A model generated the notes under the pieces. The model searched no databases. It was not told the origin of the DNA and saw only the letters and a program-made list of their open reading frames with translations. A DNA stretch of 33,094 bases. Source: Alphaproteobacteria bacterium (GTDB taxonomy: Bacteria > Pseudomonadota > Alphaproteobacteria > SMXS01). Location: NCBI GenBank assembly GCA_030836535.1, contig JAURPT010000075.1, positions 1 to 33,094 on the forward strand, given 5' to 3'. Position 1 is the stretch's first letter. Every line of letters starts with the position of its first letter. Made by a program: the position numbers and the translations under genes. Below, in pieces: positions 8,509 through 16,129 of the stretch.

Positions 8509-9009
8509 CTATTGTGTTTTTTCCTGTGCGATAAGCCCCTGTACCAATGCGATATTGCTCTCCATCTGTGCGAGGCCAACCTCGTCAGGCTCAAAACCAT
8601 GGGCTTTTTGGTAGTCAGCCAGCGCCTTGCCATAGACCCTGAGGAAGAAATGTACATTGCCCCGATTATTCCAGGCCTGCCACAGCGTGCCGTCATGGCG
8701 GATCGCGGTATTGCAATTTTCCAGGGCTTCCTGCAATTGCCCCATGCCCAAATGGGCAACGCATAGGCTATTCATGGCATAGGCCATTTCATTCATATGC
8801 AGGCCGCGCTCCATCTGCTTCTCGATGATTGCAATGCCTTGCTCATATTTGCCTTCTTCAATAAGGCCGGTGCCTTCGCGCAGCTCATGAGAAGAATGAA
8901 ACCAGATAATATGGCCCGACATTCTGTGTTCGCGAAAGTCCGACGCCTGCACGTCCGTCATCGCAATACAGGCCACCACAACACTGCAGAGGGCAATCCA
9001 CCGATTCAT
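8509..9009 (-). CDS. Exported TPR-repeat protein
   Basis: A 166-residue protein with a signal peptide (MNRWIALCSVVVACIAMTDV, probable cleavage after QA in VQASD), so it should act in the periplasm. The mature part contains tetratricopeptide-like helix pairs: GLIEEGKYEQGIAIIEKQME, then MNSLCVAHLGMGQLQEALEN, then AWNNRGNVHFFLRVYGKALA with YQKAHGFEPDE. TPR proteins scaffold other proteins; no catalytic domain is visible. The ATG at 9009 has a good ribosome site (GGAGA, 6-base spacing). The gene is divergent from the LLM flavoprotein gene and convergent with the nitroreductase. Partner unknown. Confidence 0.8.
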   Translation of the reverse strand: MNRWIALCSVVVACIAMTDVQASDFREHRMSGHIIWFHSSHELREGTGLIEEGKYEQGIAIIEKQMERGLHMNEMAYAMNSLCVAHLGMGQLQEALENCNTAIRHDGTLWQAWNNRGNVHFFLRVYGKALADYQKAHGFEPDEVGLAQMESNIALVQGLIAQEKTQ

Positions 9010-9136
9010 ACGTCTCTCCTTCCCGGGGCATCATAGCACAAAGCCATGCATCTGCTCAAAAGCAACACATGTTGTCCGTGCTACGCCGGTTTCAGCATGT
9101 AAGATCAAACCTTTCGGTACTGCGGGAGCATGAGAC

Positions 9137-10228
9137 ATGAAATTCGGGGGAATGGTTGCCACCAAAATCGATGATTGGGAAATCTTTCCCTACCTGGAAG
9201 AGCTGGGCTACGACAGCGGCTGGGCCCCCGACAGCCAGATGATCTGGTCGGACTGCTACGCCACTCTCGCCCTTGCAGCCGCCAACACCTCCCGCATCAG
9301 GCTCGGGACAGGGGTTGCTATCGCGGGGACAAGGCTGGCACCTGTGACAGCCCATTCCATCGCCAGCATTAACAAGCTGGCACCCGGTCGTACATTCCTG
9401 GCCATGGGCACCGGGCATACCGCCATGCGGGTGATGGGCCATAACCCCGTCACGATCAACGAATTTGAAGACCAATTGCGTGTCATCACGGGACTATTGC
9501 GAGGCGAAGAGGTGGACTATGCCCCATCCGGCAAAGAGTCCAAACCCATCCGCTTTCTGGACCGGCAACTTGACTGCCTCAATCTGGACGATCCAATCCC
9601 GCTCTATGTCGCCGCCAACGGACCCCGCGCACTGGCTGCCACCGGCAAGTATGGGGACGGGCGGATTTCGGCAGGGAACGAATCCGATAAGATGTTTGCC
9701 CGTAATCTCGGTCGCATGGAGGCAGCAGCAACCGAGGCCGGTCGTACACTGGATAATGAATTCCATACCATGTGCCTGACATATGCGTCGGTTCTGCAAC
9801 CCGGCGACAGCCTGACCGATGCCCGGGTGATTGAAGAAATCGGCGGCCAGGTCGTCTCCAGCCTTCACTTCTATTACGAGCTGTATGCGCTGCAGGGCAG
9901 CGACCACTTCATCCCCGATGTGATCCGGGATGTTTGGGAAGACTACAAGCAGCATGTGGAAGACGACATGCCCGAAGAACGCCGCCACCAGCGGATCCAT
10001 GAAGGGCATTGTTCGTTCCTGACGGAGGCCGAGCGGAAATTCGTAACGCCCACGACCATTCGCACCACCATGGGGCTTGTCGGCACACCTGATGAAATTC
10101 TGGAACGGGTCGATGATTTGGAGCGTCGCGGCCTGAAAGAAATCGTCTTGCTGCCGGACTTCAACCGCAGGCGGGAGGTATTTTCCGACTTTGCTAAACA
10201 CGTGATTGTGCCGCACCACGCTGCCTGA
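9137..10228 (+). CDS. LLM-class (luciferase-like) flavin-dependent oxidoreductase
   Basis: A 363-residue TIM-barrel flavoprotein of the bacterial luciferase-like superfamily. Marker segments are YLEELGYDSGWAPDSQMIWS near the N terminus, TSRIRLGTGVAIAGTRLAPV, the GRTFLAMGTGHTAMRVMG region, LYVAANGPRALAATGKYGDG and the C-terminal VGTPDEILERVDDLERRGL. Members are monooxygenases or reductases using FMNH2 or F420; cofactor and substrate cannot be decided here. ATG 9137 follows GGGAG with 8-base spacing. The downstream MFS transporter starts 68 bases later but seems to have its own promoter region. Confidence 0.88.
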   Translation: MKFGGMVATKIDDWEIFPYLEELGYDSGWAPDSQMIWSDCYATLALAAANTSRIRLGTGVAIAGTRLAPVTAHSIASINKLAPGRTFLAMGTGHTAMRVMGHNPVTINEFEDQLRVITGLLRGEEVDYAPSGKESKPIRFLDRQLDCLNLDDPIPLYVAANGPRALAATGKYGDGRISAGNESDKMFARNLGRMEAAATEAGRTLDNEFHTMCLTYASVLQPGDSLTDARVIEEIGGQVVSSLHFYYELYALQGSDHFIPDVIRDVWEDYKQHVEDDMPEERRHQRIHEGHCSFLTEAERKFVTPTTIRTTMGLVGTPDEILERVDDLERRGLKEIVLLPDFNRRREVFSDFAKHVIVPHHAA

Positions 10229-10289
10229 CCAAAAAAAATCCACTAATTTGGTCGGTCGCATTGACCGTCTTACATAGTACGCGTAAACA
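10227..10289 (+). promoter_or_regulatory. Inverted repeats and candidate promoter before the MFS transporter gene
   Basis: Two nested inverted repeats lie between the stop of the LLM gene and the ATG at 10296. One is GACCAAA (10227-10233) with TTTGGTC (10247-10253). The other is CGGTC (10253-10257) with GACCG (10263-10267), centred on GCATT. TTGACC at 10261-10266 with TAAACA at 10284-10289 (17-base spacer) could be a promoter, placing the transcript start almost at the ATG. TTGGTC (10248) with TACATA (10271) is an alternative. The repeats resemble operators of dimeric repressors, but no regulator gene is nearby. Confidence 0.3.
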
Positions 10290-10295
10290 CCGTGC

Positions 10296-11735
10296 ATGAG
10301 TAATGCCCCGCTAACACAGGCGAACCAGTCGCCGTCCGAAGCATCTGCGCTGCCTGCCGCTGTATCTCCCGAACAGCGCAGCATCAAGGCGCGGCTTATG
10401 CTGTTGCGGGATACCAACTTTCTGACCTATTGGATTTCGGGCAATATCAGTTGGCTGGGCGACCTTTTTGCCCTGATCGCCATGCCCCTGCTGATCATCA
10501 ACATGACGAATAGTGACGCCAGTGCGCTGGGTCTTGTCATGTTCGTATCCGGCATCCCACGGGCCGTTCTCATGCTGCTGGGTGGTGTGCTGATTGACCG
10601 CTTCTCTGCCTTCCGCATGGTGATGATGGCCCGCATTGTGATGGGGCTTACGCAGGCAGCCCTGGCAATCGTTGCCCTCATGGGCATTGCCGAAATGTGG
10701 ATGGTTTATGTCGTGGCGACAGTGGGTGGCACAGTGGGTGCGTTCCTGTTCCCCGCGCAGATGACGCTGATGCCCAGCGTGCTTGAAAAGGACGACCTGC
10801 CAGCAGGCAACGCCCTGAACACGACCATGCAGCAGACCCTGCAAAGCTTTGCACCCATGATCGTAGGCTTCCTGATTGCCTTCCTGTCCGGTTATGACAT
10901 CTACGCGCCTGAAGGCCAGACCATGGATGCGGAACAGGAAATGGTCGCCTATGGCTATGCCTTCGCCATCAACGCGATCACCTTCTTTGTGTCGGCGGTG
11001 ATGCTGTCCTATGTCCGGGTTAAGCCACTGGAACAGACAGACGACCACGCACAACCTATGATCTCGAGCATCGTCGCTGGGTTCCGCGCTGTGTGGATTG
11101 ACGGCCCGCTGCGGGCGTTTATCATCTATATCGCCCTTTCGCAGCTTTTCATGATGGGGAACATCATGGTCGGCCAGCCCATGCTGGCGGACATCCGAAG
11201 CGAAACCTACGGCATCCCTTCTGCGGCCCTGATGGGCATGATGGGCGCGGCCTCCGGCGCTGGCGCGGTGATCGCTTCGCTCTTTGCCGGTTTTATTGCC
11301 CGGCCATCTGCTGCCTTCTACGGCCCCATGATGATGCTGATTGCCGCCTTCCGGGGCGCAACCATGCTTTTGCTGGGTGTACTCACAGACCTGACCAGCG
11401 TCCTCATCCTGTTTGGCTGTTTTGGCCTATTCATGGGCTATACCAGCGTCTTCTTCATGACCTGGATGCAAACACGCGTGGATATCTCGCTCCTGGGTCG
11501 AATGATGAGTGTCATGATGTTTGCCATGATGGGCGTTGCCCCTATTTCGGCTGCCTTCTGGGGTTGGGGGATCGATGCCGGCGGGCTGGAAAGCCTCTAC
11601 TACATCTCGGGCATCTGCATGGTGGTTGTGGCCGTGGGTGGTTTGCTGAGCCCCTCCATCAAGTTAATGGGCTATTCATCGGAATATGCCCAACAGGCAA
11701 AGAAAGAACGCTTGGCGGCCAAAAAAGCAAGCTGA
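10296..11735 (+). CDS. MFS transporter
   Basis: A 479-residue inner-membrane transporter of the major facilitator superfamily with about 12 hydrophobic segments. The first follows a 45-residue soluble N terminus (TYWISGNISWLGDLFALIAM). The loop after the second segment, GGVLIDRFSAFRMVMMARI, matches the G-x-x-x-D-R-x motif A of MFS carriers. The long charged loop around YAPEGQTMDAEQEMVAYGYA is unusual but open. The architecture resembles the enterobactin-exporter/macrolide-efflux-like branch; the substrate is unknown. The ATG has no obvious ribosome site, so a leaderless or near-leaderless transcript is possible. The stop codon lies inside the downstream terminator hairpin. Confidence 0.85.
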   Translation: MSNAPLTQANQSPSEASALPAAVSPEQRSIKARLMLLRDTNFLTYWISGNISWLGDLFALIAMPLLIINMTNSDASALGLVMFVSGIPRAVLMLLGGVLIDRFSAFRMVMMARIVMGLTQAALAIVALMGIAEMWMVYVVATVGGTVGAFLFPAQMTLMPSVLEKDDLPAGNALNTTMQQTLQSFAPMIVGFLIAFLSGYDIYAPEGQTMDAEQEMVAYGYAFAINAITFFVSAVMLSYVRVKPLEQTDDHAQPMISSIVAGFRAVWIDGPLRAFIIYIALSQLFMMGNIMVGQPMLADIRSETYGIPSAALMGMMGAASGAGAVIASLFAGFIARPSAAFYGPMMMLIAAFRGATMLLLGVLTDLTSVLILFGCFGLFMGYTSVFFMTWMQTRVDISLLGRMMSVMMFAMMGVAPISAAFWGWGIDAGGLESLYYISGICMVVVAVGGLLSPSIKLMGYSSEYAQQAKKERLAAKKAS

Positions 11736-11760
11736 TCAGCTTGCTGATTGGCCCTTTTTC
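11717..11760 (+). terminator. Rho-independent terminator of the MFS gene, overlapping its stop codon
   Basis: A perfect 18-base palindrome (11727-11744, GCAAGCTGA and TCAGCTTGC) sits inside an outer GGCCAA (11717-11722) and TTGGCC (11748-11753) pair, followed by CTTTTTC. The TGA stop at 11733-11735 is in the middle of the palindrome. Confidence 0.65.
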
Positions 11761-11806
11761 CTCGACCCATCCTCCTTATGTTATGGTGTGGGCAGGAGGG
11801 GTAGGC

Positions 11807-12295
11807 ATGGCGTTTCGGCAACTGACAGACAAGACCCGTACAGGCTTCGACTCGCTACGAAGCGGCACCAGCGCCATGAGCGACTTCATCAAGCGCGTCA
11901 TGCCGTCCAATTTTCATATCAAGAAATTGGGACCCGAGGGCCTGATCGCCCTGAAAAAAGAACTGGTCGCTGCAAGGCCGATTTTTGAAGAAGCCGGGTT
12001 CGACCTGGCGGCTGTTCAGTTGGAAATGACCCTGTCACCCCGCATGTTGGCTTATTTCCATATTACGGATCACTTCGACAGGGAAGCGGCAGAGGCCATC
12101 CACAAAGCCAATAAGGACAGCCCCATCCTCAATACCGCCTTCTCTGCCCTTATTCGTACGGCAAGCTGGGAAGCGGCCGCAGAAGAACAAGAGATGCCGA
12201 TGCAGACCATCACAATCGATGTGTCGCTGACACCCGGGGTTCACCTGACCTTCCAGGATGACCCACCAGACGGCGAAGAGCCTGACCTGATTTAG
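11807..12295 (+). CDS. Unrecognised 162-residue soluble protein
   Basis: I do not recognise this family. The protein has no signal peptide or membrane segment, an alternating helical first two thirds (VMPSNFHIKKLGPEGLIALK, then REAAEAIHKANKDSPILNTA) and an acidic tail (DDPPDGEEPDLI). The ATG at 11807 has a near-ideal ribosome site (AGGAGG, about 8 bases upstream), which makes the gene credible. The longer frame to the left overlaps the MFS gene and its terminator and is not used. It converges on the FkbM gene, with 4 bases between the stops. Coding-like base use and the strong ribosome site are the main evidence. Confidence 0.7.
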   Translation: MAFRQLTDKTRTGFDSLRSGTSAMSDFIKRVMPSNFHIKKLGPEGLIALKKELVAARPIFEEAGFDLAAVQLEMTLSPRMLAYFHITDHFDREAAEAIHKANKDSPILNTAFSALIRTASWEAAAEEQEMPMQTITIDVSLTPGVHLTFQDDPPDGEEPDLI

Positions 12296-12299
12296 TGAC

Positions 12300-13058
12300 C
12301 TAGGTGGCCCGCGATGCGCGCAAGATGCCGTAGCCGTCGTGGTGTTCTTCACTGGTGATGTGAAAGCCCAACTCCCTCAAACGCATCGCGGCCTCATCAG
12401 CACTGTGTTCAGGGAAGTTCGTGAGATGATATTCCATGGCCACATGGGAAATCTTCTGCCAGCTGGCCGTATCTTCAAGTAACTCCCATTCAGCCCCTTC
12501 GCAGTCGATCTTGGCAAAATCGACATGGCCACCAAGTCTTTCAATCGCGGTCGCAAAGGATGTTTTAGGTAGGGTGCCGCTGTCAGACGCTTTGGCCATG
12601 GTACCGACAAGCGATCGCAGAAAACTAAGCTCTACTTTGCCATCCTCTTTCCCAAGGGCCTCCATAAAATAGTCTGTCCGCGCGGCTTTACACTGGGCCG
12701 CCAGAAAAGGCTCCAGTGACGGGTTAACCTCGTAATGATGGATACGAGCGTCGGGAAAAGCCTGCCGCGCCGCCAAGGCAAAGAACCCCGCATTGGCACC
12801 CACGTCCAACACCGTTTCCACCTTCACCCCAGACCGGACGACGCCAGCCATGTCGTAGTCGTCGTTTAGCAACACCTGGATGAATCCAGAATGCACGCCA
12901 TCGTCATCGGGCGCGGACAAGGGTACCATCCTGCCCTCAAACCACATTTCTTCTGGCATCTTGAACCACGCGCCGCGACTGAAGGGCACGCGCAGCTTCT
13001 TGGCGGCCCTACGCCGTTTCAGAAGCATTTTCAAACGCTGAAGGAAGGATTGGGACAT
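12300..13058 (-). CDS. FkbM-family SAM-dependent methyltransferase
   Basis: A class I methyltransferase of the FkbM type, which usually O-methylates sugars or other hydroxylated compounds. The SAM-binding motif is clear (VLDVGANAGFFALAARQAF), followed by the acidic strand HHYEVNPS. The FkbM-typical FAKIDCEGAEWELLED comes later, with AMEYHL near the C terminus. From ATG 13058 the protein has 252 residues; an in-frame ATG at 13163 would add 35 residues of low similarity. Neither start has a good ribosome site, so the start is uncertain. There is no glycosyltransferase or polysaccharide gene nearby to indicate its substrate. Confidence 0.82.
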   Translation of the reverse strand: MSQSFLQRLKMLLKRRRAAKKLRVPFSRGAWFKMPEEMWFEGRMVPLSAPDDDGVHSGFIQVLLNDDYDMAGVVRSGVKVETVLDVGANAGFFALAARQAFPDARIHHYEVNPSLEPFLAAQCKAARTDYFMEALGKEDGKVELSFLRSLVGTMAKASDSGTLPKTSFATAIERLGGHVDFAKIDCEGAEWELLEDTASWQKISHVAMEYHLTNFPEHSADEAAMRLRELGFHITSEEHHDGYGILRASRAT

Positions 13059-13261
13059 GGCTGAACCAGACAGGCGCACTGAGTGAAGAGACGATGATGA
13101 CACACTCTCCAGTTCTAACCACCGGCAAACGACAAAAGCCACAAATTTATTTTCTGCATCCATGCAGGTTTCTTATCAAATTTTAACAAAATCCTGATGG
13201 AAGTGGGGCAGCCCTCGCCTGCATTATGCTGCCATCACACTGGTCCGGACTACCCAAGTGC

Positions 13262-13723
13262 ATGAATAACCAACTTAAACAGCCAAGAGACAAAATGCTG
13301 GCAAGACTGGCCCGGCTATCGGGCGAAACGCTCTATGGCTACTTCTTCATTGCACGCTCCAGCCGCATGCAGGACATGCTGAATGACGAACGCGGTTTCC
13401 TGCCCTTCGAGACCCTGCAGGGCGAACTGATGATGATCTCCAAGCACACCATTTCGGACATTACCGAGATCATCAACATCACCGCGCTGGAACATGGCAT
13501 CAATCCCTATACCAGCCTGGGCTTTACCCCGACCAACAACTTCTCCAAGACCGAGCGGGAATACAAACAGCTGATCCTGCGGTGCCACCCGGACCGGTAC
13601 AAAGGTGCCGAATATCCAGAAGAACTGCACGAGCGAATGGACAGTGTGTGCCAACACATCAATGCGCATTTCAACCAGATCAAAAAAGAAGGCCACCTGT
13701 TGAAGGTGGCCTCCCACGGATAG
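13262..13723 (+). CDS. J-domain (DnaJ-like) protein with a C-terminal J domain
   Basis: A 153-residue protein. The C-terminal third has the helix II - HPD - helix III layout of a J domain: [18 protein letters not shown], with the diagnostic HPD at residues 109-111, then [20 protein letters not shown] domains stimulate ATP hydrolysis by Hsp70 chaperones. The N-terminal 90 residues are not recognisable and lack the Gly/Phe-rich and zinc-finger parts of DnaJ, so this is a class III (type C) J protein. The chosen ATG at 13262 lies within a longer frame that opens at 13226. The last 12 codons contain the antisense terminator of the neighbouring gene. Confidence 0.75.
   Translation: MNNQLKQPRDKMLARLARLSGETLYGYFFIARSSRMQDMLNDERGFLPFETLQGELMMISKHTISDITEIINITALEHGINPYTSLGFTPTNNFSKTEREYKQLILRCHPDRYKGAEYPEELHERMDSVCQHINAHFNQIKKEGHLLKVASHG
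13682..13712 (-). terminator. Rho-independent terminator of the flavoprotein gene, inside the J-domain gene
   Basis: A 9-bp perfect stem, AGGCCACCT (13690-13698) and AGGTGGCCT (13704-13712), has a 5-base loop. On the minus strand it is followed by TCTTTTTTG (13689-13681). It lies 25 bases past the stop of the gene at 13737-14972 and inside the last codons of the convergent J-domain gene. Confidence 0.75.
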
Positions 13724-13736
13724 CACTGGCTGGTTG

Positions 13737-14972
13737 TTAAACCGGCTGGGTCAGGGCGATATAGGACGGGTCCTTATCGTGGCCAAAGAATGTCTTGCCG
13801 ATATTCTCGTAATGCCGATAAGAAATCAGCGCATGGTTGGCGGCCTGCTGGGCATCGCGCAACTGGCGTTCCAGCGGGCTGTCCATGCGGCAACCGGTCG
13901 TGGCCGCCGTATTGTTGATCATGGAAACAACCTCACGGCAGGTTTGGGCCGCATGGGTGCAAGCCAATAGTGCCGGCCAGAAGACCTCCCAATCCGGGAT
14001 CAACCGCCCGCCATCCTTGGGCAACGGGCCGAGGTGGTCTTCCATGGCATCCTGCGTTTCCATCATGAAGGCTCGCACGGCCATCAGCTTGGCCTTGGCC
14101 TCACCCACCCGATATTGCACGACGGACTGGTCTTTCAGCGACGTCGATAGCCCCCAGGGCACCTTGCCCATGGCCAGGCCGACGAAATTATCGATCGCCC
14201 CCTTACAGATGCCCAGCGCCACTGCTGACTTATTGTAGATGGCATGGGTCGGATTGCGGTAGGTCGGGTTGTCCCACAACTCGCTGGGCGCCAGCGAGCG
14301 GCCGGGCAGCAGATGCTCGGGCGGCACGTAACAATCTGCCATCAGCACGTCATGGCTGCCGGAGCCGCGCATGCCGGAAGTGTCCCACGTGTCGATAATT
14401 TCGAACTCACCCTTGGGCACCATGAAAGAGGCATCTGCTGGTTCGCCGGTGCGGTCGTCGATGCAGCTGGGGCCCATCAGATAGTTCCAAGTGGCGTTTT
14501 GGCACCCACTGGCGAAACTGCCTTGGTAATTCAGCCGCCAGCCGTCGCCGTCCGGGTGTACGCCGCGGCCGAGGTTTGGCCCATTAGCCGGGCCATGGCC
14601 GGAACACACAAGGGCGTTCCAGTCATTAAAGATTTCCTGCGCCAAAGGCATAGGCATCTGACGGATGATCAGCGCGTTGATCTCAGATGAAATCTGCACA
14701 CACCAGCCGACGGAGCCATCAATGGCCGAGGCAGCCTCGATAATTTCTATCTGTTCGCGGGCGCGCAAATTCTCGCCGCCCAGCTCTGGCGGCAAGGCGT
14801 ATCGGTACAGGCCGATCTCGGCCATTTTGTCGGATGCCCAACCGGGCAGGTGCCGCAATTCCTGCGCTTCGTCACCGGCGGCATAGAGGTCTTCCTTGAT
14901 GGACTCGATGCGGTCGAGCATCGGTGTCTTAGAGATTTCCTTTTGGCGCGCGATAATGTCGTCATTAACCAT
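13737..14972 (-). CDS. Acyl-CoA-dehydrogenase-fold flavoprotein (hydroxylase-like)
   Basis: A 411-residue protein of the acyl-CoA dehydrogenase fold, closest in pattern to the flavin-dependent group D monooxygenases (HsaA and p-hydroxyphenylacetate hydroxylase types) rather than true fatty-acyl-CoA dehydrogenases. Visible markers are LPPELGGENLRAREQIEIIE, the SAIDGSVGWCVQISSEINAL segment and WDTSGMRGSGSHDVLMADCY. The C-terminal helical domain has QTCREVVSMINNTAATTGCR. These enzymes use FMNH2 or FADH2 supplied by a separate reductase to hydroxylate phenolic or steroid rings. The ATG at 14972 has a strong GGAGGAGG ribosome site. A hairpin lies in its 5' leader and a terminator follows it, so it is probably monocistronic. 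Substrate not known. Confidence 0.82.
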   Translation of the reverse strand: MVNDDIIARQKEISKTPMLDRIESIKEDLYAAGDEAQELRHLPGWASDKMAEIGLYRYALPPELGGENLRAREQIEIIEAASAIDGSVGWCVQISSEINALIIRQMPMPLAQEIFNDWNALVCSGHGPANGPNLGRGVHPDGDGWRLNYQGSFASGCQNATWNYLMGPSCIDDRTGEPADASFMVPKGEFEIIDTWDTSGMRGSGSHDVLMADCYVPPEHLLPGRSLAPSELWDNPTYRNPTHAIYNKSAVALGICKGAIDNFVGLAMGKVPWGLSTSLKDQSVVQYRVGEAKAKLMAVRAFMMETQDAMEDHLGPLPKDGGRLIPDWEVFWPALLACTHAAQTCREVVSMINNTAATTGCRMDSPLERQLRDAQQAANHALISYRHYENIGKTFFGHDKDPSYIALTQPV

Positions 14973-15003
14973 GACAGTCCTCCTCCCTCACCGCCTACCC
15001 GGC

Positions 15004-15024
15004 GGCCACCTATGTTCGGTGGCC
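15004..15024 (-). promoter_or_regulatory. Hairpin in the 5' leader of the flavoprotein gene
   Basis: GGCCACC (15004-15010) and GGTGGCC (15018-15024) form a perfect 7-bp stem with a 7-base loop, 31 bases upstream of the ATG at 14972. There is no T run, so it is not a plain terminator. The same stem core occurs in the terminator after this gene (13690-13712). It may act as an operator or leader structure; the role is inferred. Confidence 0.4.
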
Positions 15025-15265
15025 ACTTAATATTGGGCGATATGTGTATTTCCCCTGCTCAGATGATAACCGCGCCGTGCCAGAAAGTAACTATCGGTTT
15101 TGGGAGGTGAATTTTTTTGCTGCCTTACTCATCAGACAATTACTATGCCTATAAAGTGTTCAGTCGGTTCACATGGATTATTTTTAAGGGTAAACTGCGT
15201 TGCCGGAGAAATTTGAGATTTCATAAAACGTTTAATAGAGCTTATTGAACAGAAAGGATGAAACG

Positions 15266-16099
15266 ATGATCGGTATCGCAGAATCTTTTAAGTCACTACT
15301 GAACAGAACCGAGCAAACGGCCCCGCAAATAGATAGCTCTTTTCAAGCTAGCGGTCTTGATCAAGAAGACGAAGTGGACTCTTTGATAGACTTCGAAGTC
15401 CAAGACAATTGGCCCAAGGGTACTATCGGAATGTTGGAGCACGACCTTTGGGGAATGAGCTTTGCAATTCACTATAGAGGTTCAAAAGGACAGGAATCTA
15501 CCCGCAGAATCACGCTCCACAACTTGTATCTCCTAAAAAATCACCACCTGATGATGACAGCTCGGTGTCATGAACGAGGTGCAAGCCGAAGCTTCAGAGT
15601 TGACCGCATCGACGAAGTGATAGACTTGGATGGTATTATCTACAATGTAGAGGAGTTCTTTAGGGACCAACTTCACCTCGACATGAGCGGATTAGCAACG
15701 ACGCCTGATCTTGAAACAATATCCATGCCTGGAAACGCGCAGAAAGCGCAGTCTAAGGTTGGATTAGCCCTGCTAGTGGCATTTGCAAAATCAGATCAAT
15801 TCCTTGATGACCAAGAATTATTAGCCATCATGAATTATGTGGAAGACGAAGCATATGAAGCGTCCATCCCCATTGACGATGAAGACTATGAAGCGTTGAT
15901 TTCTTATGTCAGGAGGCTTCGCCCTCCCGATGATCTAGTCCTGAAAGCTTTACATGAGATTAAGCGTTGGCCATCAAAGAAGCAAAACCGCTTCCTAAAA
16001 GCAGCTAAGAGAGTCGTTCTTGCAGACGGCGTAGTCACGGAAGAAGAAGCTCAAATGTGGGTGGACTTTGTCGACTGGATCGAAGACCGAGCAAGTTAG
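15266..16099 (+). CDS. WYL-like plus TerB-like two-domain protein
   Basis: A 277-residue soluble protein. Residues about 66-137 resemble a WYL sensor domain (FAIHYRGSKG, then RRITLHNLYLL, MTARCHERGASRSFRVDRID and IIYNVEEFF). The C-terminal 120 residues resemble a TerB helical domain (GLALLVAFAKSDQFLDDQEL and AAKRVVLADGVVTEEEAQMW, with acidic pairs spaced as in TerB). WYL domains bind ligands such as nucleic acid; TerB domains occur in stress-response and defence systems. No DNA-binding helix-turn-helix is seen. ATG 15266 follows AAAGGATGAAACG. The gene and its upstream DNA are clearly richer in A and T than the neighbours, and it lies on the strand opposite to the flanking catabolic genes, which suggests acquisition by transfer. 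Both domain assignments are by pattern only. Confidence 0.7.
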   Translation: MIGIAESFKSLLNRTEQTAPQIDSSFQASGLDQEDEVDSLIDFEVQDNWPKGTIGMLEHDLWGMSFAIHYRGSKGQESTRRITLHNLYLLKNHHLMMTARCHERGASRSFRVDRIDEVIDLDGIIYNVEEFFRDQLHLDMSGLATTPDLETISMPGNAQKAQSKVGLALLVAFAKSDQFLDDQELLAIMNYVEDEAYEASIPIDDEDYEALISYVRRLRPPDDLVLKALHEIKRWPSKKQNRFLKAAKRVVLADGVVTEEEAQMWVDFVDWIEDRAS

Positions 16100-16129
16100 C
16101 TCAGCGGGCCGGACCCATACCCACGGGCC

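Noticed and set aside
9494-10417. A 307-codon open frame on the minus strand
   Set aside because: It lies antisense to the LLM flavoprotein gene and the start of the MFS gene, both strongly supported; the product has no recognisable pattern.
15065-15082. Sigma-54-like TGGCAC on the minus strand upstream of the flavoprotein gene
   Set aside because: The required GC at the -12 position is missing at the right spacing.
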